In this document: piece by piece, positions 24,441 through 33,656 of the stretch | Layout: every line of letters starts with the position of its first letter | Numbering within the stretch: position 1 is the first letter of the stretch | Origin: Cellulomonas sp. PhB143 | GTDB taxonomy: Bacteria > Actinomycetota > Actinomycetes > Actinomycetales > Cellulomonadaceae | Direction: 5' to 3' | Assembly: GCF_003752595.1 (NCBI RefSeq) | Contig: NZ_RKIJ01000009.1 | Span: 248,001 to 312,000 of the forward strand | Length of the DNA stretch: 64,000 nt | Notes under the pieces: generated by a model | Seen by the model: the letters and a program-made list of their open reading frames with translations, nothing else | The model's database searches: none | What the model was told of the DNA's origin: nothing | Position numbers and translations under genes: made by a program

Positions 24441-26465
24441 ATGTCCCACGTACCTGCCGAACCGACCAGCACCCCTCCGGTGCCGCAGCGCGTCGCCGCG
24501 GACGGCCCCCTCGGGCACGGCCAGCCACGCCCCCGGCCGGGCAGCGTGAGCGGCATGGACTACGGACCCGAGCCGACCGAGGGCCGCAGCACCTTCCCGT
24601 CGATCGCGGAGTACGCGTTCCTGTCCGACTGCGAGACCAACGCCCTCGTCGCGCCGAGCGGGTCCGTCGAGTGGATGTGCCTGCCGCGCCCCGACTCCCC
24701 CAGCGTCTTCTCGGCGATCCTCGACCGCGGCGCGGGCTCGTTCCGCGTCGGTCCCTACGGGGTCCGCGTGCCCGTGGCGCGCCGCTACCTGCCCGGGACC
24801 CTGATCCTCGAGACGACCTGGCAGACCTCGACCGGCTGGCTGCAGGTGCGCGACGCGATGGTCATGGGGCCGTGGCACAACGTGGCCGAGCGCTCCCAGA
24901 CCCACCGCCGCACCCCGACCGACGACGACTCCGAGCACGTCCTGCTGCGCACCGTGAAGTGCGTCAGCGGCGCCGTCGACCTCGAGGTGGTCTGCGAGCC
25001 GATGCCGGACTACGCCCGGCACGAGGGCCACTGGCAGTACGACGGCGAGGGCTACTCGTCGGTCGTGTCCCCGAGCCTCGACGCCCGCAACCCGGACCTG
25101 CGGATCACCAGCAGCCTGCGGCTCGGCATCGAGGGCCGCCGCGCGCACGGGCGCACCCGGATGTCCAAGGGCGACGCGCACTTCGTCGCGATGTCGTGGT
25201 CGCCCCTGCCCGCCCCGGACGGCTGGCGCGAGGCCGCTGACGCGATGTGGCGCACCGAGCAGTTCTGGCGCGACTGGATCACGCAGGGCTCGTTCCCCGA
25301 CCACCCGTGGCGCAACTACCTCCAGCGCAGCGCGCTCACCCTCAAGGGCCTGACGTACGCGCCGACGGGCGCCCTGCTCGCCGCGGCGACGACGTCCCTG
25401 CCGGAGACCCCGGGCGGCGAGCGCAACTGGGACTACCGGTACGCGTGGATCCGCGACTCGACGTTCGCCCTGTGGGGCCTGTACACGCTCGGCCTGGACC
25501 GCGAGGCGAACGACTTCTTCGCGTTCATCCACGACGCCTGCCGCGACAACAAGGAGCTGCAGATCATGTACGGCGTCGGCGGGGAGGAGCGGCTCGAGGA
25601 GTTCGAGCTGCCCCACCTGAGCGGGTACGAGGGCGCCCAGCCGGTCCGGGTCGGCAACGCCGCCTACGACCAGCGCCAGCACGACGTGTGGGGCGCCGTC
25701 CTCGACTCGGTCTACCTGCACGCCAAGTCGCGCGAGCAGCTGCCCGAGTCGCTCTGGCCGATCCTCAAGCAGCAGGTCGAGGAGGCCGCCAAGCACTGGC
25801 ACCTGCCCGACCGCGGGATCTGGGAGGTGCGCGGCGAGATGCAGCACTTCACGTCGAGCAAGCTCATGTGCTGGGTCGCGATGGACCGCGGCGCGCGCCT
25901 GGCGCGGATGTACGACGAGCACGACTTCGCCGAGCAGTGGCAGAAGCTCGCCGACGAGATCCACGCGGACGTGTGCGCCAAGGGCGTCGACGAGCGGGGC
26001 GTGTTCGTCCAGCGCTACGGCTCCGACGCGCTCGACGCCTCGCTCCTGCTCGTCCCGCTCCTGCGGTTCCTGCCGCCCGACGACGAGCGCGTGCGTGCCA
26101 CCGTCCTCGCGATCGCCGACGAGCTCACGGAGGAGGGCCTCGTGCTGCGCTACCGCGTCGAGGAGACCGACGACGGCTTCGCCGGCGAGGAGGGGACGTT
26201 CACCATCTGCTCGTTCTGGCTCGTCTCGGCGCTGGTCGAGATCGGCGAGCTCGAGCAGGCGCAGCGGCTGTGCGAGCGGCTGCTGTCCTTCGCCAGCTCC
26301 CTCGACCTGTACGCCGAGGAGATCGACCCGCGCTCCGGGCGCCACCTCGGCAACTTCCCGCAGGCCTTCACCCACCTCGCGCTGATCAACGCCGTCATGC
26401 ACGTGATCCGCGCCGAGGAGGGGCTCGTCGACGGCCACTACTTCGAGGCCGCCAACCAGTCCTGA
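24441..26465 (+). CDS. Glycoside hydrolase family 15 (glucoamylase/trehalase type)
   Basis: 674 aa cytoplasmic enzyme. After a Pro-rich N-terminus come the beta-sandwich domain (SDCETNALVAPSGSVEWMCLP) and the (alpha/alpha)6 barrel with the family signature RNWDYRYAWIRDSTF and EEGTFTICSFWLV. Actinobacterial proteins of this form include trehalases, so trehalose or maltodextrin is the probable substrate. ATG at 24441 is 1 nt after GGAGG, a tight spacing; ATG at 24555 (MDYGPEPTEG) is an alternative. Not linked to other sugar genes. Confidence 0.9.
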   Translation: MSHVPAEPTSTPPVPQRVAADGPLGHGQPRPRPGSVSGMDYGPEPTEGRSTFPSIAEYAFLSDCETNALVAPSGSVEWMCLPRPDSPSVFSAILDRGAGSFRVGPYGVRVPVARRYLPGTLILETTWQTSTGWLQVRDAMVMGPWHNVAERSQTHRRTPTDDDSEHVLLRTVKCVSGAVDLEVVCEPMPDYARHEGHWQYDGEGYSSVVSPSLDARNPDLRITSSLRLGIEGRRAHGRTRMSKGDAHFVAMSWSPLPAPDGWREAADAMWRTEQFWRDWITQGSFPDHPWRNYLQRSALTLKGLTYAPTGALLAAATTSLPETPGGERNWDYRYAWIRDSTFALWGLYTLGLDREANDFFAFIHDACRDNKELQIMYGVGGEERLEEFELPHLSGYEGAQPVRVGNAAYDQRQHDVWGAVLDSVYLHAKSREQLPESLWPILKQQVEEAAKHWHLPDRGIWEVRGEMQHFTSSKLMCWVAMDRGARLARMYDEHDFAEQWQKLADEIHADVCAKGVDERGVFVQRYGSDALDASLLLVPLLRFLPPDDERVRATVLAIADELTEEGLVLRYRVEETDDGFAGEEGTFTICSFWLVSALVEIGELEQAQRLCERLLSFASSLDLYAEEIDPRSGRHLGNFPQAFTHLALINAVMHVIRAEEGLVDGHYFEAANQS

Positions 26466-26505
26466 GCCCGCTGGACAGCCTGGGCGCCGCACAGCGCACA
26501 GAAAG

Positions 26506-26548
26506 ACCCGCCCCGACGTGGCCTGGAGATGGCCGTCGGGGCGGGTCC
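26506..26548 (-). terminator. Strong hairpin terminator of the Bax inhibitor-like gene
   Basis: A 13-bp perfect stem (GACCCGCCCCGAC at 26506-26518; its complement at 26536-26548) encloses a 17-nt loop. Read on the minus strand it is followed by TTTCT, fitting intrinsic termination for the gene that stops at 26599. It also lies 40 nt after the GH15 stop and may act in both directions. Confidence 0.8.
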
Positions 26549-26598
26549 GCTGTTCTGTGGGGTCGTGCAGGTGCTACGGGGGCTGCTGGACCCTACGG

Positions 26599-27492
26599 TC
26601 AGTCGCGACCCTGCAGGATCGCGAACAGCCGCAGGAACTCCGTGTACAGCCAGATCAGCGTGACCATCAGGCCGAACGCCGCCGACCACGCGTACTTCGC
26701 GGGCACGCCGTGCTCGACGCCGCGCTTGATCGAGTCGAAGTCCATGATCAGCGACATCGCGGCGAGCACGACGGCGATCAGGCTGACGCCGATCCCGATG
26801 GCGCCGCCGCGCAGGCCCCACTCGCCCATCCCCGGCGCGAAGATCAGCACGAAGACGTTGACGATCGAGAAGAGCAGGTAGCCGACGAGCCCGATGAGCA
26901 GGATCTTCGTGAACTTCGGGGTGACGCGGACCTTGCCGGAGCGGAACAGCAGCAGCGACGCGGTGAACGTGCACACGGTCGCGACGACCGCCGTCGGCAC
27001 GACGCCGGAGTAGAACGCCTCGTAGAACGCGCTGATCCCGCCGAGGAACATGCCCTGCGCGATCGTGTACAGCGTGATGAGCAGCGGGCTGGGCTCGCGC
27101 TTGAACGCGTTGACCAGGCCGAGCACGAGCCCGGCGATCGCGCCGAGGATGTACAGCCCCGGCGCCAGCACCCAGGTGGCCGCGGCGACGACCACGAGCA
27201 GGGCGAGCAGGCCGCCCGTCTTGATGATGACGTCGTCGTACGTGAGCCGCTTGGTCTGCGCCGTCGTCGCCGACGGGGCGTCGTACATGGCGTTCAGCTG
27301 CGCGGCGTCGGTCGTGGCCGGCCCGGCGCCGTACGCGCCCGGGGTGCCGTAGGCGGACTGCCCGCCGGGCGTGCCGTACCCGGGCACCTGGCCGCGCGCG
27401 CCGCCCTGCTGCGCCGTCCCGGCGCGGCCACGCTGCTGCTGGGCGTTCGGGTCCCCGAACACCGGGCTGCTGTTGAACACGGGGTTGCTCAT
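26599..27492 (-). CDS. Bax inhibitor-1/YccA family membrane protein
   Basis: 297 aa. A disordered, Gln/Gly/Tyr-rich cytoplasmic N-terminus of about 65 residues precedes seven hydrophobic segments; MDFDSIKRGVEHGVPAKYAWSAAFGL is the C-terminal family motif. ATG at 27492 with AGGAGG 5 nt upstream. The family has pH-dependent calcium-leak or stress functions in some bacteria; no specific role can be deduced here. Monocistronic. Confidence 0.9.
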   Translation of the reverse strand: MSNPVFNSSPVFGDPNAQQQRGRAGTAQQGGARGQVPGYGTPGGQSAYGTPGAYGAGPATTDAAQLNAMYDAPSATTAQTKRLTYDDVIIKTGGLLALLVVVAAATWVLAPGLYILGAIAGLVLGLVNAFKREPSPLLITLYTIAQGMFLGGISAFYEAFYSGVVPTAVVATVCTFTASLLLFRSGKVRVTPKFTKILLIGLVGYLLFSIVNVFVLIFAPGMGEWGLRGGAIGIGVSLIAVVLAAMSLIMDFDSIKRGVEHGVPAKYAWSAAFGLMVTLIWLYTEFLRLFAILQGRD

Positions 27493-27790
27493 CAAGTCCT
27501 CCTGGTCGCGCGTCCCGCCGGGTACCCGGCCGGCACCTGTCGCGGGACGTCTCGCTGGCCTCGTACACCGAGTCTAGGGGCCCGGTCGCGGGGCGGGCAT
27601 CGGCCGCAGTGCGCAGCCGCGGGCGCCCGCGTCATCCCTGCGGCGTACGCCGGGAGCCCGGAGATCCGCCCCGGTGATGGCGCGCCGGCGTCCGCGGGCG
27701 CCTAGTGTCGGTCGGGCCGGCTGCGCGGGCCGAGAACCTGCACGCGACGGGCACGCGACCTGCACCAGACCACCCCGAGGAGCGCGAGCG

Positions 27791-28732
27791 ATGATCGAGG
27801 CCCAGGGCCTGACCAAGAGATACGGCACGAAGACCGCGGTCGACGACGTGTCGTTCACCGTCCGTCCCGGCCAGGTGACCGGGTTCCTCGGACCCAACGG
27901 CGCGGGCAAGTCCACGACGATGCGCATGATCATGGGCCTGCACCGCCCCACGTCGGGCACCGTCACCGTCAACGGCAAGCCCTACGCCCAGCACCGCGCG
28001 CCGCTGAGCGAGGTCGGCGCGCTGCTCGAGGCCAAGGCCATCCACCCGGGCCGCTCCGCCGCCCACCACCTCCAGGCGCTCGCCGCCACGCACGGGATCG
28101 GCCGGCGCCGCGTCGACGAGGTCATCGAGATGACCGGGCTGCGCAGCGTCGCGAGCAAGCGCGCCGGCGGGTTCTCGCTCGGCATGGGCCAGCGGCTCGG
28201 GATCGCCACCGCGCTGCTCGGCGACCCGCGCACGCTGATCATGGACGAGCCCGTCAACGGCCTCGACCCCGACGGCGTCCTGTGGGTGCGCAACCTCGCC
28301 AAGCACCTCGCCGCCGAGGGCCGCACCGTGTTCCTCTCGAGCCACCTGATGAGCGAGGTCGCGCTCACCGCCGACCACATCATCGTCATCGGGCGCGGGC
28401 GCATCCTGGCCGACGCCCCCGTGGGCGAGTTCATCGACGGCCAGTCCCAGCGCACCGTGCTCGTGCGCACGCCCGACGCGACGCGGCTGAGCGCCCTGGT
28501 GCGCGAGCGCGGCGCGACCGTGACGAGCGACGAGCCCAGCGCCCTGGTCGTCACGGGTCTCGCGGCCCCCGCGATCGGGGAGCTCGCCGCGGCGGAGCGG
28601 CTCGTGCTGCACGAGCTCACGCCCCGCACGTCGACCCTCGAGGAGGCGTACATGGCGCTCACCGCCGACTCCGTCGAGTACACGACGGGCAGCACCGAGC
28701 CCACCACCAGCACCGAGGGAGCCGCACGATGA
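27791..28732 (+). CDS. ABC transporter ATP-binding protein
   Basis: 313 aa. Walker A GPNGAGKST, signature FSLGMGQRLG and Walker B LIMDEPVNGLD are intact, and the sequence is of the BcrA/ABC-2 drug-exporter type with a 90-residue C-terminal extension. ATG at 27791 with GAGGAG upstream. Its stop overlaps the permease start (ATGA). First gene of an ABC-ABC-kinase-regulator operon; antibiotic or peptide resistance is likely but the substrate is unknown. The 298 nt upstream hold no gene that I can support. Confidence 0.93.
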   Translation: MIEAQGLTKRYGTKTAVDDVSFTVRPGQVTGFLGPNGAGKSTTMRMIMGLHRPTSGTVTVNGKPYAQHRAPLSEVGALLEAKAIHPGRSAAHHLQALAATHGIGRRRVDEVIEMTGLRSVASKRAGGFSLGMGQRLGIATALLGDPRTLIMDEPVNGLDPDGVLWVRNLAKHLAAEGRTVFLSSHLMSEVALTADHIIVIGRGRILADAPVGEFIDGQSQRTVLVRTPDATRLSALVRERGATVTSDEPSALVVTGLAAPAIGELAAAERLVLHELTPRTSTLEEAYMALTADSVEYTTGSTEPTTSTEGAAR

Positions 28733-29574
28733 CCGCCACCGACGCCGCCGCGCGGCCCACGCCCCGCGAGACCGGGATCCGCCTGACCTTCGCCGGGACG
28801 GTCCGCTCCGAGTGGATCAAGCTCCGCACGCTGCGCTCCACGTGGTGGGTCGTGGCCAGCACCGTCGTCGTGATGGCGCTGATCGCCCTCCTGACGTCGT
28901 GGACCTTCACGAGCTTCTCGGACGACCCGGAGTTCGCCGCCCAGTCGGGCGGCACCCCCGCCCCGATGGAGCTCGTCACGAGCGGGACCACCTTCGCCCA
29001 GCTCGTCCTCGCGGTCCTCGCCGTGCTGACCATCACCAACGAGTTCTCCAGCGGCATGATCCGCTCGACGTTCGCCGCGGACCCGGGCCGCTCCGCCACG
29101 GTCTGGGCCAAGGCGCTCGTGCTGCTCGTCGTCTCCCTGGTGGTCGCGGTCGTCGGGGTCGTCGTCGCCTACCTCGTCGCGTGGCCGTTCCTGAACAGCT
29201 CCGACATGCTCCCCGACCTGGGCAGCTCCGACTCCCTGCAGGTCGCGGGCGGCACCGTCGCGTACCTGGTGCTCAGCGCCCTCATGGCCCTCGGGCTGGC
29301 CGGCCTGATCCGCAGCACGGCGGGCTCGATCTTCACCGTCGTCGCGCTCGTGTTCGTCGCTCCCCCGATCCTCTCGCTCATCTCCAACGACACGGTCCAG
29401 TCGATCGCGCAGTACCTGCCGTCGAACGCCGGGACGTCGTTCATGACGGTCTCCGCCGCGATGAGCGGCGGCGCCCAGACCCTGGACCCCGTGCCCGGCC
29501 TGCTCGTGATGGTCGCCTGGGCCGTCGTGCCGATGGTCGCCGCGAACGTCGTGGTCAAGCGCCGGGACGCCTGA
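28729..29574 (+). CDS. ABC-2 type permease
   Basis: 281 aa with six hydrophobic segments, typical of ABC-2 exporters: EWIKLRTLRSTWW near the start, then NEFSSGMIRSTFAADPGR in the first cytoplasmic loop. ATG at 28729 shares 4 nt with the ATPase stop. Works with the preceding ATPase as a half-transporter pair. Confidence 0.92.
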   Translation: MTATDAAARPTPRETGIRLTFAGTVRSEWIKLRTLRSTWWVVASTVVVMALIALLTSWTFTSFSDDPEFAAQSGGTPAPMELVTSGTTFAQLVLAVLAVLTITNEFSSGMIRSTFAADPGRSATVWAKALVLLVVSLVVAVVGVVVAYLVAWPFLNSSDMLPDLGSSDSLQVAGGTVAYLVLSALMALGLAGLIRSTAGSIFTVVALVFVAPPILSLISNDTVQSIAQYLPSNAGTSFMTVSAAMSGGAQTLDPVPGLLVMVAWAVVPMVAANVVVKRRDA

Positions 29575-29587
29575 CCCGGAGAGCGGC

Positions 29588-30874
29588 GTGACCGGGATGA
29601 GCGCGCACCCCCCGATCACCGCGCTCGAGGTGCGCCGGCTCGGGCCGCTGCGCCGGTACCTGGCACAGCACCCCGGCGTGAGCGACGTCGTCGTCGTCGC
29701 GGTGTTCCTGCTCGGGTCGATGCAGTCGGTGGCGGCCGCGGCGGGCGCCGCCGCGGTCCTCCTGGCCCTCGCGGCGGCGGCCGGGGCGTGCGCCCTCGCG
29801 GTGCGCCGGCGCCGGCCGCTCGCCGTCGCGGCGGCCGTGGGGGTGCTCGGCTGCGCGACGATCCTCACCGGCCACGGCAGCTCGGGGTTCGACCTCGCGA
29901 GCGGGTTCGCGACGTACTCTGTCGCGGTCGCGCGCCGGCCCCGCACGGCGTGGCTCGTCGTCGGGTGGTTCGTGCTGTCCCTCGCGCTGCCCACCCTCCT
30001 GGCGGACCAGGTGGTCCCCGTGCACGGCTCCGACGTCGTGCCGCCGTCGATGCCCTTCGGGGACATCACCGCCGCCCGGATCGCCAACGCGACGATCGCC
30101 GTCGTCATCGTGCTGATCGGCCTCGCCAGCGGCGCCGGGGTGCGGGCCCGGCGCCAGCAGGTCGCCGACATCGTCGAGCAGTCGCAGGCGCTCGCCCGCG
30201 AGAGCGACCAGCGCGCGGAGCTGGCCGCCGCGGGCGAGCGGGCGCGCATCGCCCGGGAGATGCACGACGTCGTCGCCCACAGCCTCACCGTGATGGTCGC
30301 CCTCGCGGACGGCGCCAAGGCGCTCGGGCGCAGCGACCCCGACCTCGCCGCCCGCGCGCTCGACGAGCTCTCGGAGACCGGCCGCACCGCGCTGACGGAC
30401 GTGCGCCGGGTGCTCGGCGTGCTGCGCGCGCCCGACGGCGAGGCCGCGCCGCTCGCCCCGACCGGGGCGCCCGGGTCGCTCGACGACGTGGTGCAGACCT
30501 TCCGGACGGCGGGCCTGCCCGTGCGCCTCACCCGGTCCGGGCCCGTCCGGGAGCTGGACGACGGCGTCCGGCTCGCCGCGCACCGTATCGTGACGGAGTC
30601 GCTGACGAACGTGCTGCGCTACGCGCCGCTCGCGCCGCGGGTCGAGGTGAGCCTCGCGGTACGGGCGGGAGGCACGGAGCTGGAGATCGTCGTCGCCAAC
30701 GTGGCCGGCGCGCCGGCGAGCGACGGCGCGGCAGCGGGCAGGTCGACCATCGGATCGGGAAGAGGGATCGCCGGGATGCGGGAGCGGGCCGCGGTGCACG
30801 CAGGCACGGTCGAGGCCGGGCCCATCCCGGGCGGGTGGCGCGTGCGCGCCGTCCTGCCCCTGGACCGCGCATGA
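29588..30874 (+). CDS. Sensor histidine kinase, NarL/DesK type
   Basis: 428 aa. About four to five N-terminal membrane helices with almost no extracellular loop, a coiled linker, then the HisKA_3 box ARIAREMHDVVAHSLTVM with phospho-acceptor His226 and an HATPase_c domain (GRGIAGMRERAAVHAG). GTG at 29588 with GGAG 7 nt upstream; an ATG 9 nt further is possible. Such intramembrane-sensing kinases often detect cell-envelope drugs through the linked ABC exporter. It overlaps the response-regulator gene by 4 nt. Confidence 0.93.
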   Translation: MTGMSAHPPITALEVRRLGPLRRYLAQHPGVSDVVVVAVFLLGSMQSVAAAAGAAAVLLALAAAAGACALAVRRRRPLAVAAAVGVLGCATILTGHGSSGFDLASGFATYSVAVARRPRTAWLVVGWFVLSLALPTLLADQVVPVHGSDVVPPSMPFGDITAARIANATIAVVIVLIGLASGAGVRARRQQVADIVEQSQALARESDQRAELAAAGERARIAREMHDVVAHSLTVMVALADGAKALGRSDPDLAARALDELSETGRTALTDVRRVLGVLRAPDGEAAPLAPTGAPGSLDDVVQTFRTAGLPVRLTRSGPVRELDDGVRLAAHRIVTESLTNVLRYAPLAPRVEVSLAVRAGGTELEIVVANVAGAPASDGAAAGRSTIGSGRGIAGMRERAAVHAGTVEAGPIPGGWRVRAVLPLDRA

Positions 30875-31608
30875 GCGCCGGTGCCGGAGCAGCCGCGGCG
30901 GCCCACGGGGCGCCGGTGCGCGTGCTGCTGGTCGACGACCAGGCCCTGATCCGCATGGGCTTCCGGATGATCCTCGCCGCCGAGGACGGGATCGAGGTCG
31001 TCGGCGAGGCCGGGGACGGCGCCCAGGCCCTCGCCCGCGCGCGCGAGCTGCGCCCCGACGTCGTCCTCATGGACGTGCGCATGCCCGGCACCGACGGGAT
31101 CGCCGCGACCCGGGCGATCCTCGCGGAGGACCCGCGGGCCAAGGTCCTCATCCTCACCACGTTCGACCTCGACGAGTACGCGTTCGCGGCGCTGCGCTCC
31201 GGCGCGAGCGGGTTCCTGCTCAAGGACGCCCGGCCGGCCGACCTGGTCGCGGCGATCCGGTCCGTCGCGCGCGGCGACGCCGCCGTCTCGGCGCGCGTGA
31301 CGCGGCGCATGCTCGACCTCTTCGCCGACCGCCTGCCCGACGACCCGGGCGACGGCTCGGCCGGCGGCGCGCCGTCGGGCACCGGGACGGACCACCCCCG
31401 CCTGGCGGCGCTGACCGAGCGGGAGAAGGAGATGTTCGCGGCGCTCGGCGAGGGGCTGTCGAACGCGGAGATCGCGCAGCGGTTCACGCTCTCGGAGGCG
31501 ACCGTCAAGACGCACGTCGGGCGGGTGCTCGGCAAGCTGGGCCTGCGCGACCGGGTGCAGGCCGTCGTCCTCGCCTACGAGACCGGGGTGGCCCGGCCCG
31601 GCTCCTGA
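30871..31608 (+). CDS. Response regulator, NarL/LuxR type
   Basis: 245 aa. Receiver domain with acidic pair VDD (21-23), phospho-site Asp68 in VVLMDVRMPG and Lys in FLLKDARP; a Gly/Ser-rich linker of about 25 residues; C-terminal LuxR HTH (LTEREKEMFAALGEGLSNAEIAQRF). ATG at 30871, ATGA overlap with the kinase. Probably controls its own operon including the ABC exporter. Confidence 0.95.
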   Translation: MSAGAGAAAAAHGAPVRVLLVDDQALIRMGFRMILAAEDGIEVVGEAGDGAQALARARELRPDVVLMDVRMPGTDGIAATRAILAEDPRAKVLILTTFDLDEYAFAALRSGASGFLLKDARPADLVAAIRSVARGDAAVSARVTRRMLDLFADRLPDDPGDGSAGGAPSGTGTDHPRLAALTEREKEMFAALGEGLSNAEIAQRFTLSEATVKTHVGRVLGKLGLRDRVQAVVLAYETGVARPGS

Positions 31609-31621
31609 GGGCGGCGGCGCG

Positions 31622-32337
31622 TCACATGCGCTCCTTGACGCCCGAGCGGACCAGCCACCAGTTCACGGGGTAGCTCGTCACGAACCCCGCGAGCATCGCG
31701 AGCTGCATCGCGAACCAGAACTCCGGGCTGTCCACGGGCGCCGTCCCGCCGTACGCCGGCCCGAACCAGGCGAGCTGGACCAGGGCCATGACCCCGTACA
31801 TCCCCACCTGCCACGCGGAGATCGACAGCGCGTCGGCCTTCGCCGCGGCACGCAGCCCCGCGCCGAGCGACAGGTTCCGCATCGGCGCGATCGTGAAGTA
31901 CTGGAAGGCGATCCCGAACCGAACGCGAGCAGCAGGTCCAGCACCCACACGGCGTACATCTTCTCCGCGAACAGCGAGTGCCAGCCGAACCAGACCGCCA
32001 CGGCCGGGAACGCGAACGCCAGCCACTCGGCGACCAGGTCGCCGAGCGCGCACCCCGCGCCGCAGTGGCTCGATCCCTTCGCGACGGCGACCGCGAACGG
32101 CTGCTCGCCGCCCCCGGGCCGGTCGCCCGCGCCCCGCCGGGGGGCGCGGCCCCACACCAGGTAGCCCGCGAGCCACAGCACGCTGCCGAACAGGGCCGTG
32201 AGCGGCCAGACGGCGTTCATGATCCACATCCGCTGCGGGCGGCGGGACTCGTCGAGGGCGATCAGCGCCGCGCACAGGACGCCGGCGACCAGGGAGACGA
32301 CCGCCACGGTCCGCAGCGTCTCGGGGAACTCAGGCAT
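31622..32337 (-). pseudogene. DUF4396 membrane protein gene, frameshifted by a 5-bp duplication
   Basis: Two frames together give one full-length DUF4396 protein of about 236 aa: MPEFPETLRTVAVVSL...SSHCGAGCALGDLVAEW...VLDLLLAF in one frame and GIAFQYFTIAPMRNLSLG...VKERM in the next. The break is at CCGAACCGAA (31914-31923): removing one CCGAA unit restores the frame exactly. The conserved HCGAGC motif and about six membrane segments are present. It starts 8 nt inside the end of the GT2 gene, so it is the last member of that operon. It may be a real mutation, slipped-strand switching or a sequencing error. Confidence 0.85.
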
Positions 32338-33109
32338 CGGCGCCCGCCTGGCGCACCCGCCGCCGGCCAGCACGCGCCGCCGTGCTCGCGCGCCACCGCT
32401 CCCAGGGCGGCGCGACCGCCCAGTTGATGCGCAGCGTGCGCCACGCGCGCTCCACGCGCCGGCGGCGCTGGCCGCGGCCGCGCAGCGAGCGCGCGGAGAC
32501 CCCGACACGCAGCGACCGGTCGAGCCGCACGGTGTGCCGGCGCCCGAGCCGGAAAGCCAGGTCCAGGTCGTCGTGCACCTCCGGGTCGTCGCGCACGACG
32601 TCGTCGCGCACCGCGAGCCACGCCGCCCGGCGCACCGCCATGCTCGATCCCCACAGCGTCGTGTGCCCGGCGGCGAGGCGGGTGAGCCCGTAGTAGGCGC
32701 CGAGGTAGGCCGCGCACACCGGGGCGCGCAGCCCCGCCGGCAGGTCGACGAAGCGGCCGACGCCGGTGAGCGCGTCCAGGCCCGGCTCGGCGCCCATCCG
32801 CGCGGCGATCGTCGCGACCCAGTCCGGGCCGGGGCACGAGTCCGCGTCGAGACGGGCGATCACCGTGCCCCGCGCCGCGTCGTAGCCGCAGGCCGCCGCG
32901 GCGGGGATCCCGACGCGCGGCTCCGCGACGACGACGGCGCCCCAGCGGCGGGCCACGGCCGCCGAGTCGTCCGAGGACGCGTTGTCCACCACGACGACCT
33001 CGAGCGGCGCGAGGCTCTGCCGGGCCAGGAGCGCCAGGCAGCGCTCGAGCGCGACCGCGTCGTCGCGGACCGGGACGACGACGGAGACGCTCACGCCCTG
33101 CCCCGTCAC
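32330..33109 (-). CDS. Glycosyltransferase family 2
   Basis: 259 aa. N-terminal GT-A domain: VSVVVPVRDDAVALERCL, VVVVDNASSDDS and the metal-binding DxD-type ARLDADSCPG. A Tyr-containing hydrophobic middle part and an Arg-rich C-terminus (about 60 residues) suggest membrane association. The GTG start shares 4 nt with the preceding gene. It belongs to the acyl-CoA dehydrogenase / PIG-L cluster; acceptor and sugar donor unknown. Confidence 0.9.
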   Translation of the reverse strand: MTGQGVSVSVVVPVRDDAVALERCLALLARQSLAPLEVVVVDNASSDDSAAVARRWGAVVVAEPRVGIPAAAACGYDAARGTVIARLDADSCPGPDWVATIAARMGAEPGLDALTGVGRFVDLPAGLRAPVCAAYLGAYYGLTRLAAGHTTLWGSSMAVRRAAWLAVRDDVVRDDPEVHDDLDLAFRLGRRHTVRLDRSLRVGVSARSLRGRGQRRRRVERAWRTLRINWAVAPPWERWRASTAARAGRRRVRQAGADA

Positions 33110-33651
33110 GACCGGCTCCCGGCGAGCAGCCGCCCGCGGGCGAGGAGCAGGCCCGCGACCAGCGCGCCCGTCAGCCCCGCGGCGAGGTCGCCCACGGTGT
33201 CCTGGTAGCCGACGGCGATGCGGCCGTCCAGGAAGGTGTGCCCGGCCCACTCCCCGATCTCCCACAGCGTGCTGAGCGCGGCGCCGAGGCCGACGGTGAC
33301 GACGACGGCGCCCGGACCGGGCTGCACCAGCCGCCACCGCACCAGCGCCGCGTACGCGAGCACGGCGACGAGCCCGGTGATCGCGGCGTGCACGACGACG
33401 TCGAGCCAGGAGACCGCGCGGTACCAGTCGAGCTCCGCGGCCCAGGCCCCGAGCAGGACGGTGCCGCAGAAGCTCGCGTCGAGCGCGCCGGAGACCCCCA
33501 GCGCGCGCGGGACCATCGTCCCGCCGAGCACGAGCAGGAACAGCGCGACCGCGACCAGGTCGGCGCGGGCGGCGACGAGCGCCACGCTCAGCGCGGCGGC
33601 GGCGCGCAGCGCGTCGGAGGCGACGAGGGGTGCCGCGACCCGGACCGGCAC
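33106..33651 (-). CDS. DUF2238/YjdF-like membrane protein
   Basis: 181 aa, five to six hydrophobic segments. The late block STLWEIGEWAGHTFLD followed by YQDTVGDLAAGLTGALVAG resembles the E(L/I)xEW and DTxxD motifs of YjdF/DUF2238 proteins. The GTG at 33651 lies 5 nt after the preceding stop; the far longer reading upstream is in an unlikely frame. Function unknown; embedded between two glycosyltransferases and overlapping the second by 4 nt. Confidence 0.75.
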   Translation of the reverse strand: MPVRVAAPLVASDALRAAAALSVALVAARADLVAVALFLLVLGGTMVPRALGVSGALDASFCGTVLLGAWAAELDWYRAVSWLDVVVHAAITGLVAVLAYAALVRWRLVQPGPGAVVVTVGLGAALSTLWEIGEWAGHTFLDGRIAVGYQDTVGDLAAGLTGALVAGLLLARGRLLAGSRS

Positions 33652-33656
33652 CGCGG

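Noticed and set aside
27493-27790. A small gene in the gap between the Bax inhibitor-like gene and the ABC operon
   Set aside because: Open frames here are short, lack ribosome sites and overlap the two upstream regions. I see no supported feature in this 298-nt gap.
31622-32508. Two separate genes at the DUF4396 locus
   Set aside because: The two frames carry complementary parts of one protein, and removal of one CCGAA unit joins them exactly.
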